NCBI GenBank assembly: GCA_963738445.1
Contig: CAVTWS010000023.1
Span: 62,001-126,000 of the forward strand
Reading direction: 5' to 3'
DNA length: 64,000 nt
Origin: CAVTWS01 sp963738445
GTDB taxonomy: Bacteria > Actinomycetota > Acidimicrobiia > Acidimicrobiales > SHLQ01
This document shows positions 54,455-63,878 of this stretch, one piece after another. The position numbers were made by a program, and so were the translations under genes. The notes under the pieces were generated by a model. The model was given only the letters and a program-made list of their open reading frames with translations, ran no database searches and was not told the origin of the DNA. How positions within the stretch are numbered: position 1 is the first letter of the stretch; each line of letters opens with the position of its first letter.

Positions 54455-55681
54455 ATGAGCATCGACTTCTCCCTCACCCCCGAGCTCGAGGCGATCCGCG
54501 CCCGGGTCCGCCAGTTCATCGACGACGTGGTGCGGCCGGCGTCGGAACGTATCGACACCGACGACCTGGACCGACAGTCGTACGTCCGGCTCCTCGGGAC
54601 CCTACGCACGCACGCCCGGGAAGCCGGCTTGTGGTCGCCGCACATGCCGTCGGAATGGGGAGGGATGGGACTCGGGCACGTCGAGCTGGCCATGGTGCAG
54701 GCGGAGGCGGCCAAGGTGCGGCTCGGACCGTGGGTGCTGAACTGCCAGGCGCCCGACGAGGGCAACATGCACACCTTGCTCCACTGGGGAACGCCGGACC
54801 AGAAGGAGCGCTTTCTGCGTCCGCTGTGCGACGGCTCGGTGTCGAGCTGCTTCGCCATGACCGAGCCCGAGGTGGCGGGATCGGATCCCACGCTCATCCG
54901 TACCGCCGCCGTGCCCGACGGCGACGAATGGGTCATCAACGGGCACAAGTGGTTCATCTCGAACGCCCGCCGGGCGTCATTCGCCATCCTGCTGTGCCGA
55001 ACCGAGGACAACCCCGAGGTCCGTCAGGCCGGGAACACGGCGTTCATCGTCGAGATCCCGTCCGACGGCTGGAACCGGGTGCGGGAAGTGGAGACGATGC
55101 ATGGCGGAACCGGGCACTCGGAGATCCTCATCGAGGACCTCCGCGTCCACGACCGCAATCGACTCGGGGGTCGGGGCGAAGGTCACCTGCTCGGCCAGTC
55201 CCGACTCGGGCCGGCCCGGTTGGCACACTGCATGCGGTGGATCGCCCAGGCCGAGACGGCGCTCGACATGATGGTCGACCGTTCCCTCAACCGGTATGCC
55301 CATGGCTCGATCCTGGCCGAGAAGCAGGGCATCCAGTGGATGATCGCCGACTCCACGATGGAGCTCTACCAAGCCAAGCTGATGGTGCTCCATGCCGCAT
55401 ACCGGATCGATCGGAAGCTCGATTTCACCAGCGAGGTGTCGATGGCCAAACACTTCGTGGCCAACATGTTGAACCGCGTGATCGACCGGTCGATCCAGGT
55501 CCACGGGGCCCTCGGCTACAGCACCGACACCCCGTTGGCGCACATGTACCAGCACGCCCGCTGGGCACGTTTCGCGGACGGTGCCGACGAGGTGCACCAG
55601 ATGCGGATCGCTCAGCGCACGATCGCCGCGTACAGCCGCGACGGCTCGACACGCGCCGCGACGGGCGACCTACCGGTCTGA
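54455..55681 (+). CDS. Acyl-CoA dehydrogenase
   Basis: 408 residues, intact. SIDFSLTPELEAIRARVRQF, HMPSEWGGMGLGHVELAMVQ, CFAMTEPEVAGSDP, INGHKWFISNARR, SRLGPARLAHCMRWIAQAET and VHGALGYSTDTPLAHMYQHA are the family segments; ADGADEVHQMRIAQRTI marks the catalytic-loop region. It is more like the ACAD11/FadE group at 25805 than the short-chain type. It is divergent from the XRE-cupin regulator across the direct repeats and overlaps the convergent phosphatase gene by 12 bases at the 3' end. Confidence 0.9.
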   Translation: MSIDFSLTPELEAIRARVRQFIDDVVRPASERIDTDDLDRQSYVRLLGTLRTHAREAGLWSPHMPSEWGGMGLGHVELAMVQAEAAKVRLGPWVLNCQAPDEGNMHTLLHWGTPDQKERFLRPLCDGSVSSCFAMTEPEVAGSDPTLIRTAAVPDGDEWVINGHKWFISNARRASFAILLCRTEDNPEVRQAGNTAFIVEIPSDGWNRVREVETMHGGTGHSEILIEDLRVHDRNRLGGRGEGHLLGQSRLGPARLAHCMRWIAQAETALDMMVDRSLNRYAHGSILAEKQGIQWMIADSTMELYQAKLMVLHAAYRIDRKLDFTSEVSMAKHFVANMLNRVIDRSIQVHGALGYSTDTPLAHMYQHARWARFADGADEVHQMRIAQRTIAAYSRDGSTRAATGDLPV

Positions 55682-56197
55682 GCCGTCACGCCGCCCGAGC
55701 GAGTCGATGAACGCCGTCTGGGCGCCCGCCTCCGGCCCGGCCATCGGCCTCGCCGCGGCGACGACGGCGAGCGCGTCCGGCACGCTCGCGCCGGCCCGTA
55801 CGAGCACCGCCGCGGCCACCGTCCCGGCCCGGCCGATCCCGGCGCCACAGTGCACGATCACGCTCGAGCCACGGCGGAGCTCAGCGCTCACCTCGTCGAC
55901 CAGCAGCACCATCTCATCGTGGGGACGCACACCCAGATCCGGGACCGGATGCCATCGGGCCCGGTCGTGGCCATGGTCGTCGAGCCACCGCACGTAGTCG
56001 GGGTAGCGGTCCGCCAGCTCGTGCCGTTCGTTGAGGCACACGACGAGATCGGCTCCGGCCCGACGCCGGGCCGCGTCGGGGTCCGGCCCGACCAGGTGTT
56101 TGCCGCACAGCCACAGCCGGCCGGGCAGGTGGGCCGGAAGCGGCACCTCGTCCAATCCGCCGTCGATCGACCTCGGCCCCAACCACGACGCCGTCAC
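55670..56197 (-). CDS. Dual-specificity protein phosphatase family
   Basis: About 175 residues from GTG 56197, which follows GGCGGGGAA. An ATG at 56269 would add an Arg/Gly-rich stretch that looks non-coding. The PTP signature is SVIVHCGAGIGRAGTVA, with the catalytic Cys and Arg of HCxxGxxR. An upstream Asp in WHPVPDLGVRPHDE could act as general acid. LPGRLWLCGKHLVGPD resembles the N-terminus of other bacterial DSPs. It should dephosphorylate Tyr/Ser/Thr or a small phosphate. Confidence 0.8.
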   Translation of the reverse strand: MTASWLGPRSIDGGLDEVPLPAHLPGRLWLCGKHLVGPDPDAARRRAGADLVVCLNERHELADRYPDYVRWLDDHGHDRARWHPVPDLGVRPHDEMVLLVDEVSAELRRGSSVIVHCGAGIGRAGTVAAAVLVRAGASVPDALAVVAAARPMAGPEAGAQTAFIDSLGRRDGSDR

Positions 56198-56354
56198 GGT
56201 TCCCCGCCCTCGTCCCCGCCCCGGTCGCCGGCCTCCTCCACCCATCGAACTGCGCGCGCCAGCCGACACCCGGTGTGGGCGAGCGCGCGCGGGTCCGGGG
56301 TGGGATGAGCTCGGGTGCGGGCGGTCCGGGAGCTCAGGGCCGCGGAAGGCACCG

Positions 56355-57554
56355 TCAGTTGAGCGCGATGGGGCACGACGCCGGGCCGCGCACCGTGTTG
56401 GTCTCCACGAAACCGACGGTGCCGGGATCGACGGACCACTCCGGGAAGCGGGCCAGGGTCTCCTGGATCCCGATGCGCCCCTCGAGGCGGGCCAGCGCGG
56501 CGCCGAGGCAGTAGTGGGCGCCGTAGCCGAGGCTGACGTGTTTGTCGGCGGGCCGGAGGATGTCGTACACGTCCGGGTTGTCGTAGCGGCGTTCGTCGCG
56601 TCCGGCGCTCCCGGTGAGCAGGGCGACCGGCGATTGAGCCGGGATGGTGACGCCGTGGAGCTCGACGTCGCAGAGCGTCACCCGCCCCTGGGTCGGCGAC
56701 GGCGCCTCGTATCGCAGCAGCTCCTCGACCCCGCTGCCGACGAGCTGTGGGTCCTCGACCATCAGCTCGCGCTGATCGGGATAGTCGGCGAGGACCATGG
56801 CCGCCCAGCCGAGGAGCCGGGCGACCGTCTCGTTACCGGCCGAGCTGATGAGCCCGACCATGCCCATGATCTCGAGGTCGGTGAGGTGGCGGCGGCCGGC
56901 GGGGTCGTCCATCTCGGCCTGGCACAACACCGAGACGAAATCGTCGTTCGGGTTGGCCCGAGTTCGGGCCACGTGCATGGCCAGGTACTCGAACTGCTCC
57001 TTCATCGCGTGCAGGGTGATCTCGGGCGAGCCGGCCTTGCCCTCCTCGCGGAACAGCTGGAGATCGCTCCACTCACGGAGTTGGTCGTGGTCCTCCCGGG
57101 GAAAGCCGAGCAGGGTCGAGATGACCATGACGGGAAGTTTCATCGAGAACTCGCGCACGTAGTCGAAGCCGTCCGTACCGACGTAGGGATCCAGGTACTC
57201 CGCACACAGTTCCCGGATGCGGCTCTCGAGATCGCTGATGCGTCGAGGGGTGTAGGCCCGGGAGACGACCTTCCGGAACGCGTCGTGCGTCGGAGGGTCC
57301 ATGTGGATCATCATGGCCGCCGCCATGGGGTCCAGCGGGTGACCGATCATGTCGATGGCGGTCCCGCCGGTGGAGCTGAAGCGGGTGGGATCGAGCGACA
57401 CGTCGTAGACGTCCTGCCAACGGCTGATGGCGTAGAACCCGAACTCGTCGTTGTGGTACACCGGCGCTTCGTCGCGGAGGCGGCGCCAGGTCTCGTAGGG
57501 GAACCGCCGCTGGTCAGCGTTGTAGGGATCCCATCGCAGCTCGTCGGTCATCAT
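56355..57554 (-). CDS. Cytochrome P450
   Basis: 399 residues from ATG 57554 (ATGATG after GGGGGACC). The I-helix is LISSAGNETVARLLGWA (A-G-x-E-T), ExxR is EELLRYE, and the heme loop VSLGYGAHYCLGAALARLEG has the thiolate near Cys349. The N-terminal DPYNADQRRFPYETWRRLRD matches CYP families of actinobacterial terpenoid or steroid catabolism. No ferredoxin gene is adjacent. Divergent from an acyl-CoA dehydrogenase pair 118 bases away, which suggests a shared pathway. Confidence 0.9.
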   Translation of the reverse strand: MMTDELRWDPYNADQRRFPYETWRRLRDEAPVYHNDEFGFYAISRWQDVYDVSLDPTRFSSTGGTAIDMIGHPLDPMAAAMMIHMDPPTHDAFRKVVSRAYTPRRISDLESRIRELCAEYLDPYVGTDGFDYVREFSMKLPVMVISTLLGFPREDHDQLREWSDLQLFREEGKAGSPEITLHAMKEQFEYLAMHVARTRANPNDDFVSVLCQAEMDDPAGRRHLTDLEIMGMVGLISSAGNETVARLLGWAAMVLADYPDQRELMVEDPQLVGSGVEELLRYEAPSPTQGRVTLCDVELHGVTIPAQSPVALLTGSAGRDERRYDNPDVYDILRPADKHVSLGYGAHYCLGAALARLEGRIGIQETLARFPEWSVDPGTVGFVETNTVRGPASCPIALN

Positions 57555-57672
57555 GGTCCCCCGGTTGCGCTCGACTGGCCCCTTACTCTCCCGCGCTTGG
57601 CCGAATCGGGGCAACCCGGTGCCGGATCGGCGGAACCGGCGGAATTGTCGTTCTCGGGGGAGGCAGGGGACG

Positions 57673-58851
57673 ATGTCGGTACCCGTTCCAGGAGGCCAGG
57701 TGGATCTCGAGCTGTCCGATGACCAGCAGGACTTGCGCGACAACGTGCGCACCGTGCTCGAAGGATCGTGTCCGCGCTCGCTCGTACGATCGGTGTTCGA
57801 AGGCACGGGCGACGGTGTCGATCTCTGGACTCAGATGGTCGAGCTGTACTGGCCGGCCCTGGCCCTGCCCGAGGCGCACGGGGGGCTCGGGCTCGGTTTC
57901 GTCGAGGTAGCGCTTGTGTGTGAGGAGTTGGGTCGGGCGGTGGCCCCGGTGCCGTACCTGTCGACCGTCACCCAGTACGCATCGGTGGTGGCGGAGCTGG
58001 GATCGGACGAGCAGCAGTCCTCGTTGCTGACCCCGATCACCGAGGGCGCCACCGGCACGCTGGCGCTGTCCGAGCGCGGCCGCATCGATCTGGCGACCGT
58101 CGCCGCAGTGTCCCGTCCCGTCGCCGGCGGCGCGTGGGTGCTCGACGGCCGAAAGAGCGGCGTCATCGACGGCGCGACGGCCGACCGGGTCGCGGTCGTG
58201 GCCCGGCTCGCCGGTTCCACGGGTCCGGACGGGATCGGCGTCTTCGTCGTCGACCGGGACCAGGCGCAGGTGCGGGCCCGCGAGGTTCTCGATCCGTCGT
58301 TGCCGCTGGCCGACATCGATCTGGTCGGGGTCGAGGTCCCGGCGGACCGGGTCCTCGGCGAACCGGGGTCACCGGACGTGCTCGACGGGTTGCGTCGGGC
58401 GGTCGAACAGGCGGTGGTGGCGTTGGCGTTGAACAGTGTCGGTGCCTGCCGGAAGATCTTCGAGGAGACCGTCGACTACACGAAGGTCCGCATCCAGTAC
58501 GACAAGCCGATCGGCTCGTTCCAGGCCCTCAAACACCGGATGGCCGACATGTTCTTGTCCGTGGAACGCGCTACGGCACTCGGCTATTACGCCGCACTCA
58601 CCATCGCCGAGGACGATCCTCGCCGGAGTCAGGCGGCAGCCATGGCGAAATCCGCGGCCGGGGACTGCCAGCGACTGCTCACCGAAGACGGCCTGCAGCT
58701 GCACGGTGGCATCGGCTACACGTGGGAGCACGACCTCCACTTCCTGATCAAACGGGCCAAGGCGGCGGAGGTGCTGTTCGGCACGTCGACCTACCACCGG
58801 TCGGTGCTGGTCGATCAACTCGGCCTCACGAGCGCGAAGGTGGCGTCATGA
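57673..58851 (+). CDS. Acyl-CoA dehydrogenase, probable partner subunit
   Basis: 392 residues, start ATG 57673. DLELSDDQQDLRDNVRTVLE, LALPEAHGGLGLGFVEVALV, TKVRIQYDKPIGSFQALKHR and LQLHGGIGYTWEHDLHFLIK are typical. The usual FAD-loop TEPxAGSD is replaced by ALSERGRIDLAT, so it may lack a complete active site. Such subunits pair with a complete FadE as alpha2beta2 heterotetramers in steroid side-chain oxidation. The TGA overlaps the ATG of the complete dehydrogenase that follows, fitting such a pair. Confidence 0.87.
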   Translation: MSVPVPGGQVDLELSDDQQDLRDNVRTVLEGSCPRSLVRSVFEGTGDGVDLWTQMVELYWPALALPEAHGGLGLGFVEVALVCEELGRAVAPVPYLSTVTQYASVVAELGSDEQQSSLLTPITEGATGTLALSERGRIDLATVAAVSRPVAGGAWVLDGRKSGVIDGATADRVAVVARLAGSTGPDGIGVFVVDRDQAQVRAREVLDPSLPLADIDLVGVEVPADRVLGEPGSPDVLDGLRRAVEQAVVALALNSVGACRKIFEETVDYTKVRIQYDKPIGSFQALKHRMADMFLSVERATALGYYAALTIAEDDPRRSQAAAMAKSAAGDCQRLLTEDGLQLHGGIGYTWEHDLHFLIKRAKAAEVLFGTSTYHRSVLVDQLGLTSAKVAS

Positions 58852-60074
58852 AGCTCCGGTTCGACGACGATGTCGAGGCGTTCCGCGCCGAGTTCCTCGA
58901 GTGGCTGGCCGCGAACCGTCCGAGCCCGGCCGAGATCTCCGGCGACCCGATGTTGTCCACGGCGCACCTCCCGGGGTGGGCCGACGGATGGGCGCGGCGG
59001 CTGTTCGACGCCGGCTGGCTGGTGCCCGGGTGGCCGCCGGAGCGCGGGGGCCGGAACGCCACGCCGATCCAACAGCTCGTGTACCTCGAGGAGCTGATGA
59101 AAGCGGGTGTGCCCCGCACCACCAACCCGCAGGGCCTCGGCATCGTGGTGCCGTCGATCTTCGACTACGGCGACGAGCGTCAGATCGAGGAGTTCGCGTT
59201 GCCCGTGCTCCGCGGCGAGAAGACCGCGTGCCTGGGCATGAGCGAACCCGGAGCCGGGAGTGACCTGGCCGGGCTGAGCACCCGGGCCGTGCTCGACGGC
59301 GACCGGTTCATCATCAATGGGCAGAAGGTGTGGACCTCCGGCGCCAACTACGCCGACTTCTGCTTCCTGTTCTGCCGCACCGATCCGACCGCTCCCAAAC
59401 ACAAAGGCATCAGCATCGTCCTCGTGCCGATGGACACGCCGGGGGTGACGGTGCGCCCGTTGCCGGAGATCATCCGCCCGCAGCACCCGGATCTCAACGA
59501 GGTGTTCCTGACCGACGTGATGGTGCCCCGGGAGAACCTCGTCGGCCAGCTCAACAACGGTTGGGCGATGGCCAACGGTTCCTTGGCTCACGAGCGGGGC
59601 ATGGTGTGGTTGAACTCGGTGATGGTGATCGAGTCGAACATCCGGCACCTCCTCGACCACGCGCCGGAGCTCACATCGGCGCTGACCCCGGCCGAGCGGG
59701 CGGTGGCGCTCGACCGGATCGCCCAGCTCGTCATCGATGTGACGGCCGCCCGATGCCTCGGCTACCGCGGATTCGCTCGCCTCATGAAGGGTGGCACGGC
59801 GCCCGAGCAGGCCTTGATGAAGGTCTACGGCAGCGAGACCCAGCAGGCCCTCACGCTGTTCGCGTCCGAGCTGGCCGGCGACACGTCGCTCGACATCACG
59901 CCGACGCAGGGCGAGCAGGCGGCCGATGAGTCGGGTGGATTCGGGGAACGGTTGCCGTCGCCCGGCGCGCTGGAGGCCTACTTCTGGACGTTCGGTGGCA
60001 CCATTTCGGCGGGCTCCTCCGAGATCCAACGCAACATCATCGCCGAGAAGGTGCTCGGCCTTCCGCGCAGCTGA
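58848..60074 (+). CDS. Acyl-CoA dehydrogenase
   Basis: 408 residues. LFDAGWLVPGWPPERGGRNA, CLGMSEPGAGSDLAGLSTRA (FAD/substrate loop), FIINGQKVWTSGANYADFCF, SLAHERGMVWLNSVMVIESN and GTISAGSSEIQRNIIAEKVL are the family segments. It overlaps the preceding, loop-altered dehydrogenase by 4 bases, consistent with a two-subunit FadE enzyme acting on a bulky acyl-CoA. Convergent with the secreted protein at 60139 (64-base gap). Confidence 0.9.
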   Translation: MKLRFDDDVEAFRAEFLEWLAANRPSPAEISGDPMLSTAHLPGWADGWARRLFDAGWLVPGWPPERGGRNATPIQQLVYLEELMKAGVPRTTNPQGLGIVVPSIFDYGDERQIEEFALPVLRGEKTACLGMSEPGAGSDLAGLSTRAVLDGDRFIINGQKVWTSGANYADFCFLFCRTDPTAPKHKGISIVLVPMDTPGVTVRPLPEIIRPQHPDLNEVFLTDVMVPRENLVGQLNNGWAMANGSLAHERGMVWLNSVMVIESNIRHLLDHAPELTSALTPAERAVALDRIAQLVIDVTAARCLGYRGFARLMKGGTAPEQALMKVYGSETQQALTLFASELAGDTSLDITPTQGEQAADESGGFGERLPSPGALEAYFWTFGGTISAGSSEIQRNIIAEKVLGLPRS

Positions 60075-60138
60075 CCCCGGTCCGCCCGGGTGGTGCAGCT
60101 GACCGGAGCCGGGCGCCGGCGCGGTACGCAGCGCTGGA

Positions 60139-62283
60139 TCATCCGGACGCCGGGCCCACGAATCCGACGACGTCGGCAACGAGGTGACCGGTGCCGGCGT
60201 TGTTGTAGAAGCTGACGCGGCCCGCGGTGCCGAGCGGCACGATCACCAGGTTGGGGGTGTCCTGGCCCGGTTCGGTGTTGAGGTTCGATGCGTCGGGGCG
60301 GGGTGAGCCGGTGGGCCACACGGTCACGAAGCCGGGTGCTGACGCTTGGGTCGACGTCACGTTCAGGACCGCGGCGGTGGCGCCGACCGGCACCGGGCTG
60401 CGGCCGGCGATGGTCACGTCGATGACGCCGGTGGGCCCCACGGCGCCACGGGCCGCGCCGACCCCCGTCCGGGTGTCGAGGAGGCGCACGGGGTCCGTGC
60501 CGACGAAGCCGGAGTCAGCCTCGAACCAGCCCACGACGTCGGCGACGAGGTGGCCCCGGCCGGCGTTGTTGTAAAGGCTGATGCGGCCGACGGTCCCGAG
60601 CCGGGCGATGGCCAGGTTGGGGGTGTCCTGGCCCGGTTCGGTGTTGAGGCTCGACGCCTCGGGCCGGGGCGAGCCGGTGGGCCAGGCGGTGATGAAGCTC
60701 GGCGTGTCGGCCGCGGTCGAGGTCAGGTTCACGACGACGGCTTCGGCCCCGCTCATGGGCACACCGCCGCGTCCGGCGACGGTGACCTCGACGATGCCGG
60801 ACGCACCGAGTGGTCCGCTCGGCGCGCCGACCCCGGTTCGGGTGTCGAGCAACCGGGCGGGAGTCAGGGGGTGGAAGCCGGAGTCGCCCGGGAACCAGGC
60901 CACGGTGTCCGCCACCAGGTGCCCGGAGCCGGCGTTGTTGTACAGACCCACCCGGCCGTTCGCGCCGATCCCGGCGATCACGAGGTTGGGGGTGTCCTGA
61001 CCGGGTTCCGTGTTGAGGCTCGAGGCCTCAGGCCGCTCGGCACCGCTCGGCCACACGGTGACGAAGCTGGGCGTCGACGACTGGGTCGAGGTGACGTTGA
61101 GGGCCACGGCGCCGGTCGCCCCGGTCGGAAGTCCGCCGCAGCCGGCCACGCGCAGATCGATCTGAGTTCCTGTCGACAACGCGCCGCGGAAGGAGACACC
61201 GGATCGCGTGTCGAGGATGCGGGAGGGTGTGACCGCGGTGATCACCCCGGCGCCGCCGGCGCTCGTCACCGGGGGGCAGGCGGTCTCCGCGGGCGCGGTC
61301 GGGGTGGCGGTGCCCGCCTGCCCGGAATCGGGCGCCACCATCAGGCTGGAGGCGTCGACGAACTCGAACATCGAGCCGTCGATGTCGCCGAGGCGGTGGA
61401 GATCATCGTTGTCCCAACGATCATCCGGCGCGCCGGTGAGGTACCACGACGAGCCGTTGTCGGCCACGATCGCTCCGTGTTCCTTCAGCGCCTCGAGGAT
61501 CACCCGGGCCTGGGGCGGGAAGCCGCTGATGTCGATGTCGGACCGGAGGCGGACCCACGCACCCATGGGCGGGAGGTTGGGGTCGGTCGAGGAGCTCGCG
61601 AAGTGCCGAGCCGGCCACACGTACGCCCGCTGGGTGCGGGGCACCGTCAGCCGCAAGGCGTGGTCGATGTGACCGGCGGCCACCTCGTCGTACCGAACCA
61701 GGGCCGGGAGGATGGGAAGCCCGGCGGCGTCGGCGGAGGTCCAACCGTCGGGGCGGAGGGCGTTCGACCGGAGGTCCCAGACGGCGCCCGAGCCGGCGTC
61801 CCAGCCGCCGCTTCCGGACGGGTAGGCGGCGAACACCTCGTACAACCGGCAGTCGCCCGAGTCGACCACGATGACGTGCCGGTCACCGTCGCTCGAGGCG
61901 CCGCCCTCGATGGGCACGCCGGGCGGAATCGGGTAGGGCCCCGGGTCGCTCTCACCGTCGTAGTCGAACGCGATGGGTACCTCGGGTTGACCGGCGCCGA
62001 CGGACACGAACGGAATGCCGATGGGCGCGCCCTCCCACAGCCCGGAGCCGAAGTCGGCGTGGACGGTTCGGCTCAGCCCGGTGCTGGCGACGTACTGCGC
62101 GGACCGGGGGTGGACCGGCAGATCCGAGACGTCCGCGTACCAGTAGTTGTTCGACGGAAACAGCTCGCAACCGCCGACGGGGACGCCGGCCGCCGTCGCA
62201 TTGTCGGCGGGCACCACCAGGGCCGCCAGCAGGGCGAGGATCCCGCCCGTCACCGCTGATCGCCTTCTGGGCACGTGTCTCAT
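60139..62283 (-). CDS. Secreted protein: unknown N-terminal domain plus three diverged RLLDTR repeats
   Basis: 714 residues. Signal peptide RRRSAVTGGILALLAALVVP, cleaved near ATAAG. The N-terminal ~320 residues form an unrecognised domain with CELFPSNNYWYADVSDLPVH, GDRHVIVVDSGDCRLYEVFA, AAGHIDHALRLTVPRTQRAY and NGSSWYLTGAPDDRWDNDDL; His/Asp clusters hint at an enzyme fold but none can be named. After a Thr/Pro-rich linker come three repeats (ILDTRSGVSFRG..., RLLDTRTGVGAP..., RLLDTRTGVGAA...), each ending in YNNAG...HLVADxVxxF. These are homologous to the repeats at 47776 but clearly diverged from each other. Confidence 0.78.
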   Translation of the reverse strand: MRHVPRRRSAVTGGILALLAALVVPADNATAAGVPVGGCELFPSNNYWYADVSDLPVHPRSAQYVASTGLSRTVHADFGSGLWEGAPIGIPFVSVGAGQPEVPIAFDYDGESDPGPYPIPPGVPIEGGASSDGDRHVIVVDSGDCRLYEVFAAYPSGSGGWDAGSGAVWDLRSNALRPDGWTSADAAGLPILPALVRYDEVAAGHIDHALRLTVPRTQRAYVWPARHFASSSTDPNLPPMGAWVRLRSDIDISGFPPQARVILEALKEHGAIVADNGSSWYLTGAPDDRWDNDDLHRLGDIDGSMFEFVDASSLMVAPDSGQAGTATPTAPAETACPPVTSAGGAGVITAVTPSRILDTRSGVSFRGALSTGTQIDLRVAGCGGLPTGATGAVALNVTSTQSSTPSFVTVWPSGAERPEASSLNTEPGQDTPNLVIAGIGANGRVGLYNNAGSGHLVADTVAWFPGDSGFHPLTPARLLDTRTGVGAPSGPLGASGIVEVTVAGRGGVPMSGAEAVVVNLTSTAADTPSFITAWPTGSPRPEASSLNTEPGQDTPNLAIARLGTVGRISLYNNAGRGHLVADVVGWFEADSGFVGTDPVRLLDTRTGVGAARGAVGPTGVIDVTIAGRSPVPVGATAAVLNVTSTQASAPGFVTVWPTGSPRPDASNLNTEPGQDTPNLVIVPLGTAGRVSFYNNAGTGHLVADVVGFVGPASG

Positions 62284-62412
62284 GGGAGCGACCTCCGGCC
62301 CGCGCCAGATTTCTTACACCATCGGCACGACAGCATCGCTCCTTGAGATTGAACGGGCCATGTTCCAGCGCGAGACTCCACGGGACAACACGTCGAGGAG
62401 GTTCGGGACCTC

Positions 62413-63843
62413 GTGGACAGATACGCCACCATCGCTCGCACCATCGAGCAGGTGCTCGGACGCCACATACCGGTGTCCGTGGCCATGCCCGATGGTCGCG
62501 AGATCACCGTGCCAGATGCCGTCGCGACCATCGTCGTGAGATCCGAAGAAGCGCTGGCGCACATCATCCGGTCGCCCGGAGAGTTGGGGTTCGCACGCGC
62601 CTACGTCTCGGGGGAGCTCGATTGCGAGGGCGACCTGTGGGCGGTTCTCGAGGCGATCGGGCGTCGCCCGGACGGGCTGCGACTCACGCCGCGGCAGCTG
62701 TCGGCGGTGGCCCGCGCGTTCGGCGTCGACACCTTGCGCCGGCCTCCGCGTCTCCCGGCCGAGGAGATCGACGTCGGCGGTCGATTCGGGGTCCACACCC
62801 GTTCCCGCGACGCACGCGCGGTGAGCCATCACTACGACGTCGGCAACGACTTCTACCGCCTGCTCCTGGGCCCCACCATGGTGTACTCCTGCGGTGTGTT
62901 CGAATCGGCTACGGACAGCCTCGAACAGGCCCAGACCAACAAGATGGAGCTGATCTGCCGCAAGCTCGACCTGCAGCCCGGACAGCGGCTCCTCGATGTC
63001 GGCTGCGGATGGGGCTCACTGCTGCTCCACGCCGCCGAGCACTACGGCGTCCGCGGAGTCGGCATCACGCTGTCGAAGGAGCAGGCGGCTCTGGCGACGG
63101 AGCGGGTCGCGGCGGCTGGGCTCTCCGAACGCGTCGACATCCGGGTTCAGGACTATCGCGATGTTCCGGATGCCCCGTTCGACGCTGTGTCGTCCGTGGG
63201 CATGTTCGAACACGTCGGCGCCGCCCAGATGGCAACGTACCTGAAGCGCCTCCACTCGCTCGTGCGGCCGGGCGGGCGGGTGCTCAACCACCAGATCGGG
63301 CGGGCGCCCACCACCCATGGTCCGGCGCGGTTGAGAAACCGTCGTCGAGCGGCGCTCGATCGTTCCGGTTTCATGCACCGGTACGTGTTCCCCGATGGTG
63401 CGCTTCACCAGATCGGCTCCCTCGTGTCGGCCGTCGAGCAGGCGGGGCTCGAGGTGCGGCACCTGGAGTCCATTCGCGAGCACTACGACCTCACCCTGCG
63501 CCACTGGTCGCGGAACCTGGAAGGGAACTGGGAGGCCGCGGCTGAGGCGTCGAGCGAGGGTCGGGCGAGAGTCTGGCGCCTCTATCTCGCCGGGTCGGCG
63601 CTGTCGTTCCGGCGGGGCTCGATCTCGGTCCACCAGATCCTCGCCGTGCGCAGCGACGACGGTGTCAGCGGTCTTCCGTGGCGACTCCGATTCGAGCCGG
63701 TGCGTCTGAGCGAGCCCGTCGGACCGTCGACCGAGGCCTCGTCGATGGACCTACGCCGGACCGATCGCGACCGCCGAGGCCGACGGGTCGCGGCCAGTTC
63801 TGGCGGCGCAGTCGAACGGACCCCCTCGCGTTCGGTACGGTAA
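62413..63843 (+). CDS. Cyclopropane-fatty-acyl-phospholipid synthase family methyltransferase
   Basis: 476 residues from GTG 62413, after GAGGAGG. A small N-terminal domain precedes VSHHYDVGNDFYRLLLGPTM and VYSCGVFESATDSLEQAQTN, the CFA-synthase substrate region. SAM motif I is RLLDVGCGWGSLLLHAAEHY, then GVGITLSKEQAALA, SVGMFEHVGAAQM and the C-terminal GFMHRYVFPDGALHQIG, with EHYDLTLRHWSRNL. The enzyme adds a methylene (or methyl) to lipid double bonds. The last ~55 residues are low complexity and probably disordered. It is divergent from the secreted protein gene. Confidence 0.88.
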   Translation: MDRYATIARTIEQVLGRHIPVSVAMPDGREITVPDAVATIVVRSEEALAHIIRSPGELGFARAYVSGELDCEGDLWAVLEAIGRRPDGLRLTPRQLSAVARAFGVDTLRRPPRLPAEEIDVGGRFGVHTRSRDARAVSHHYDVGNDFYRLLLGPTMVYSCGVFESATDSLEQAQTNKMELICRKLDLQPGQRLLDVGCGWGSLLLHAAEHYGVRGVGITLSKEQAALATERVAAAGLSERVDIRVQDYRDVPDAPFDAVSSVGMFEHVGAAQMATYLKRLHSLVRPGGRVLNHQIGRAPTTHGPARLRNRRRAALDRSGFMHRYVFPDGALHQIGSLVSAVEQAGLEVRHLESIREHYDLTLRHWSRNLEGNWEAAAEASSEGRARVWRLYLAGSALSFRRGSISVHQILAVRSDDGVSGLPWRLRFEPVRLSEPVGPSTEASSMDLRRTDRDRRGRRVAASSGGAVERTPSRSVR

Positions 63844-63878
63844 GGGCGCTCCAGTGGTGACGACAAAGGACAAGGTGC

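Noticed and set aside
60075..60138. GC-rich self-complementary sequence as an intrinsic terminator
   Set aside because: Several short complementary tracts exist but no single stable stem or U-run can be singled out.
62284..62412. Small gene in the gap between the secreted protein and the cyclopropane synthase
   Set aside because: No start with a ribosome site and no conserved peptide; it is best read as a divergent promoter region.
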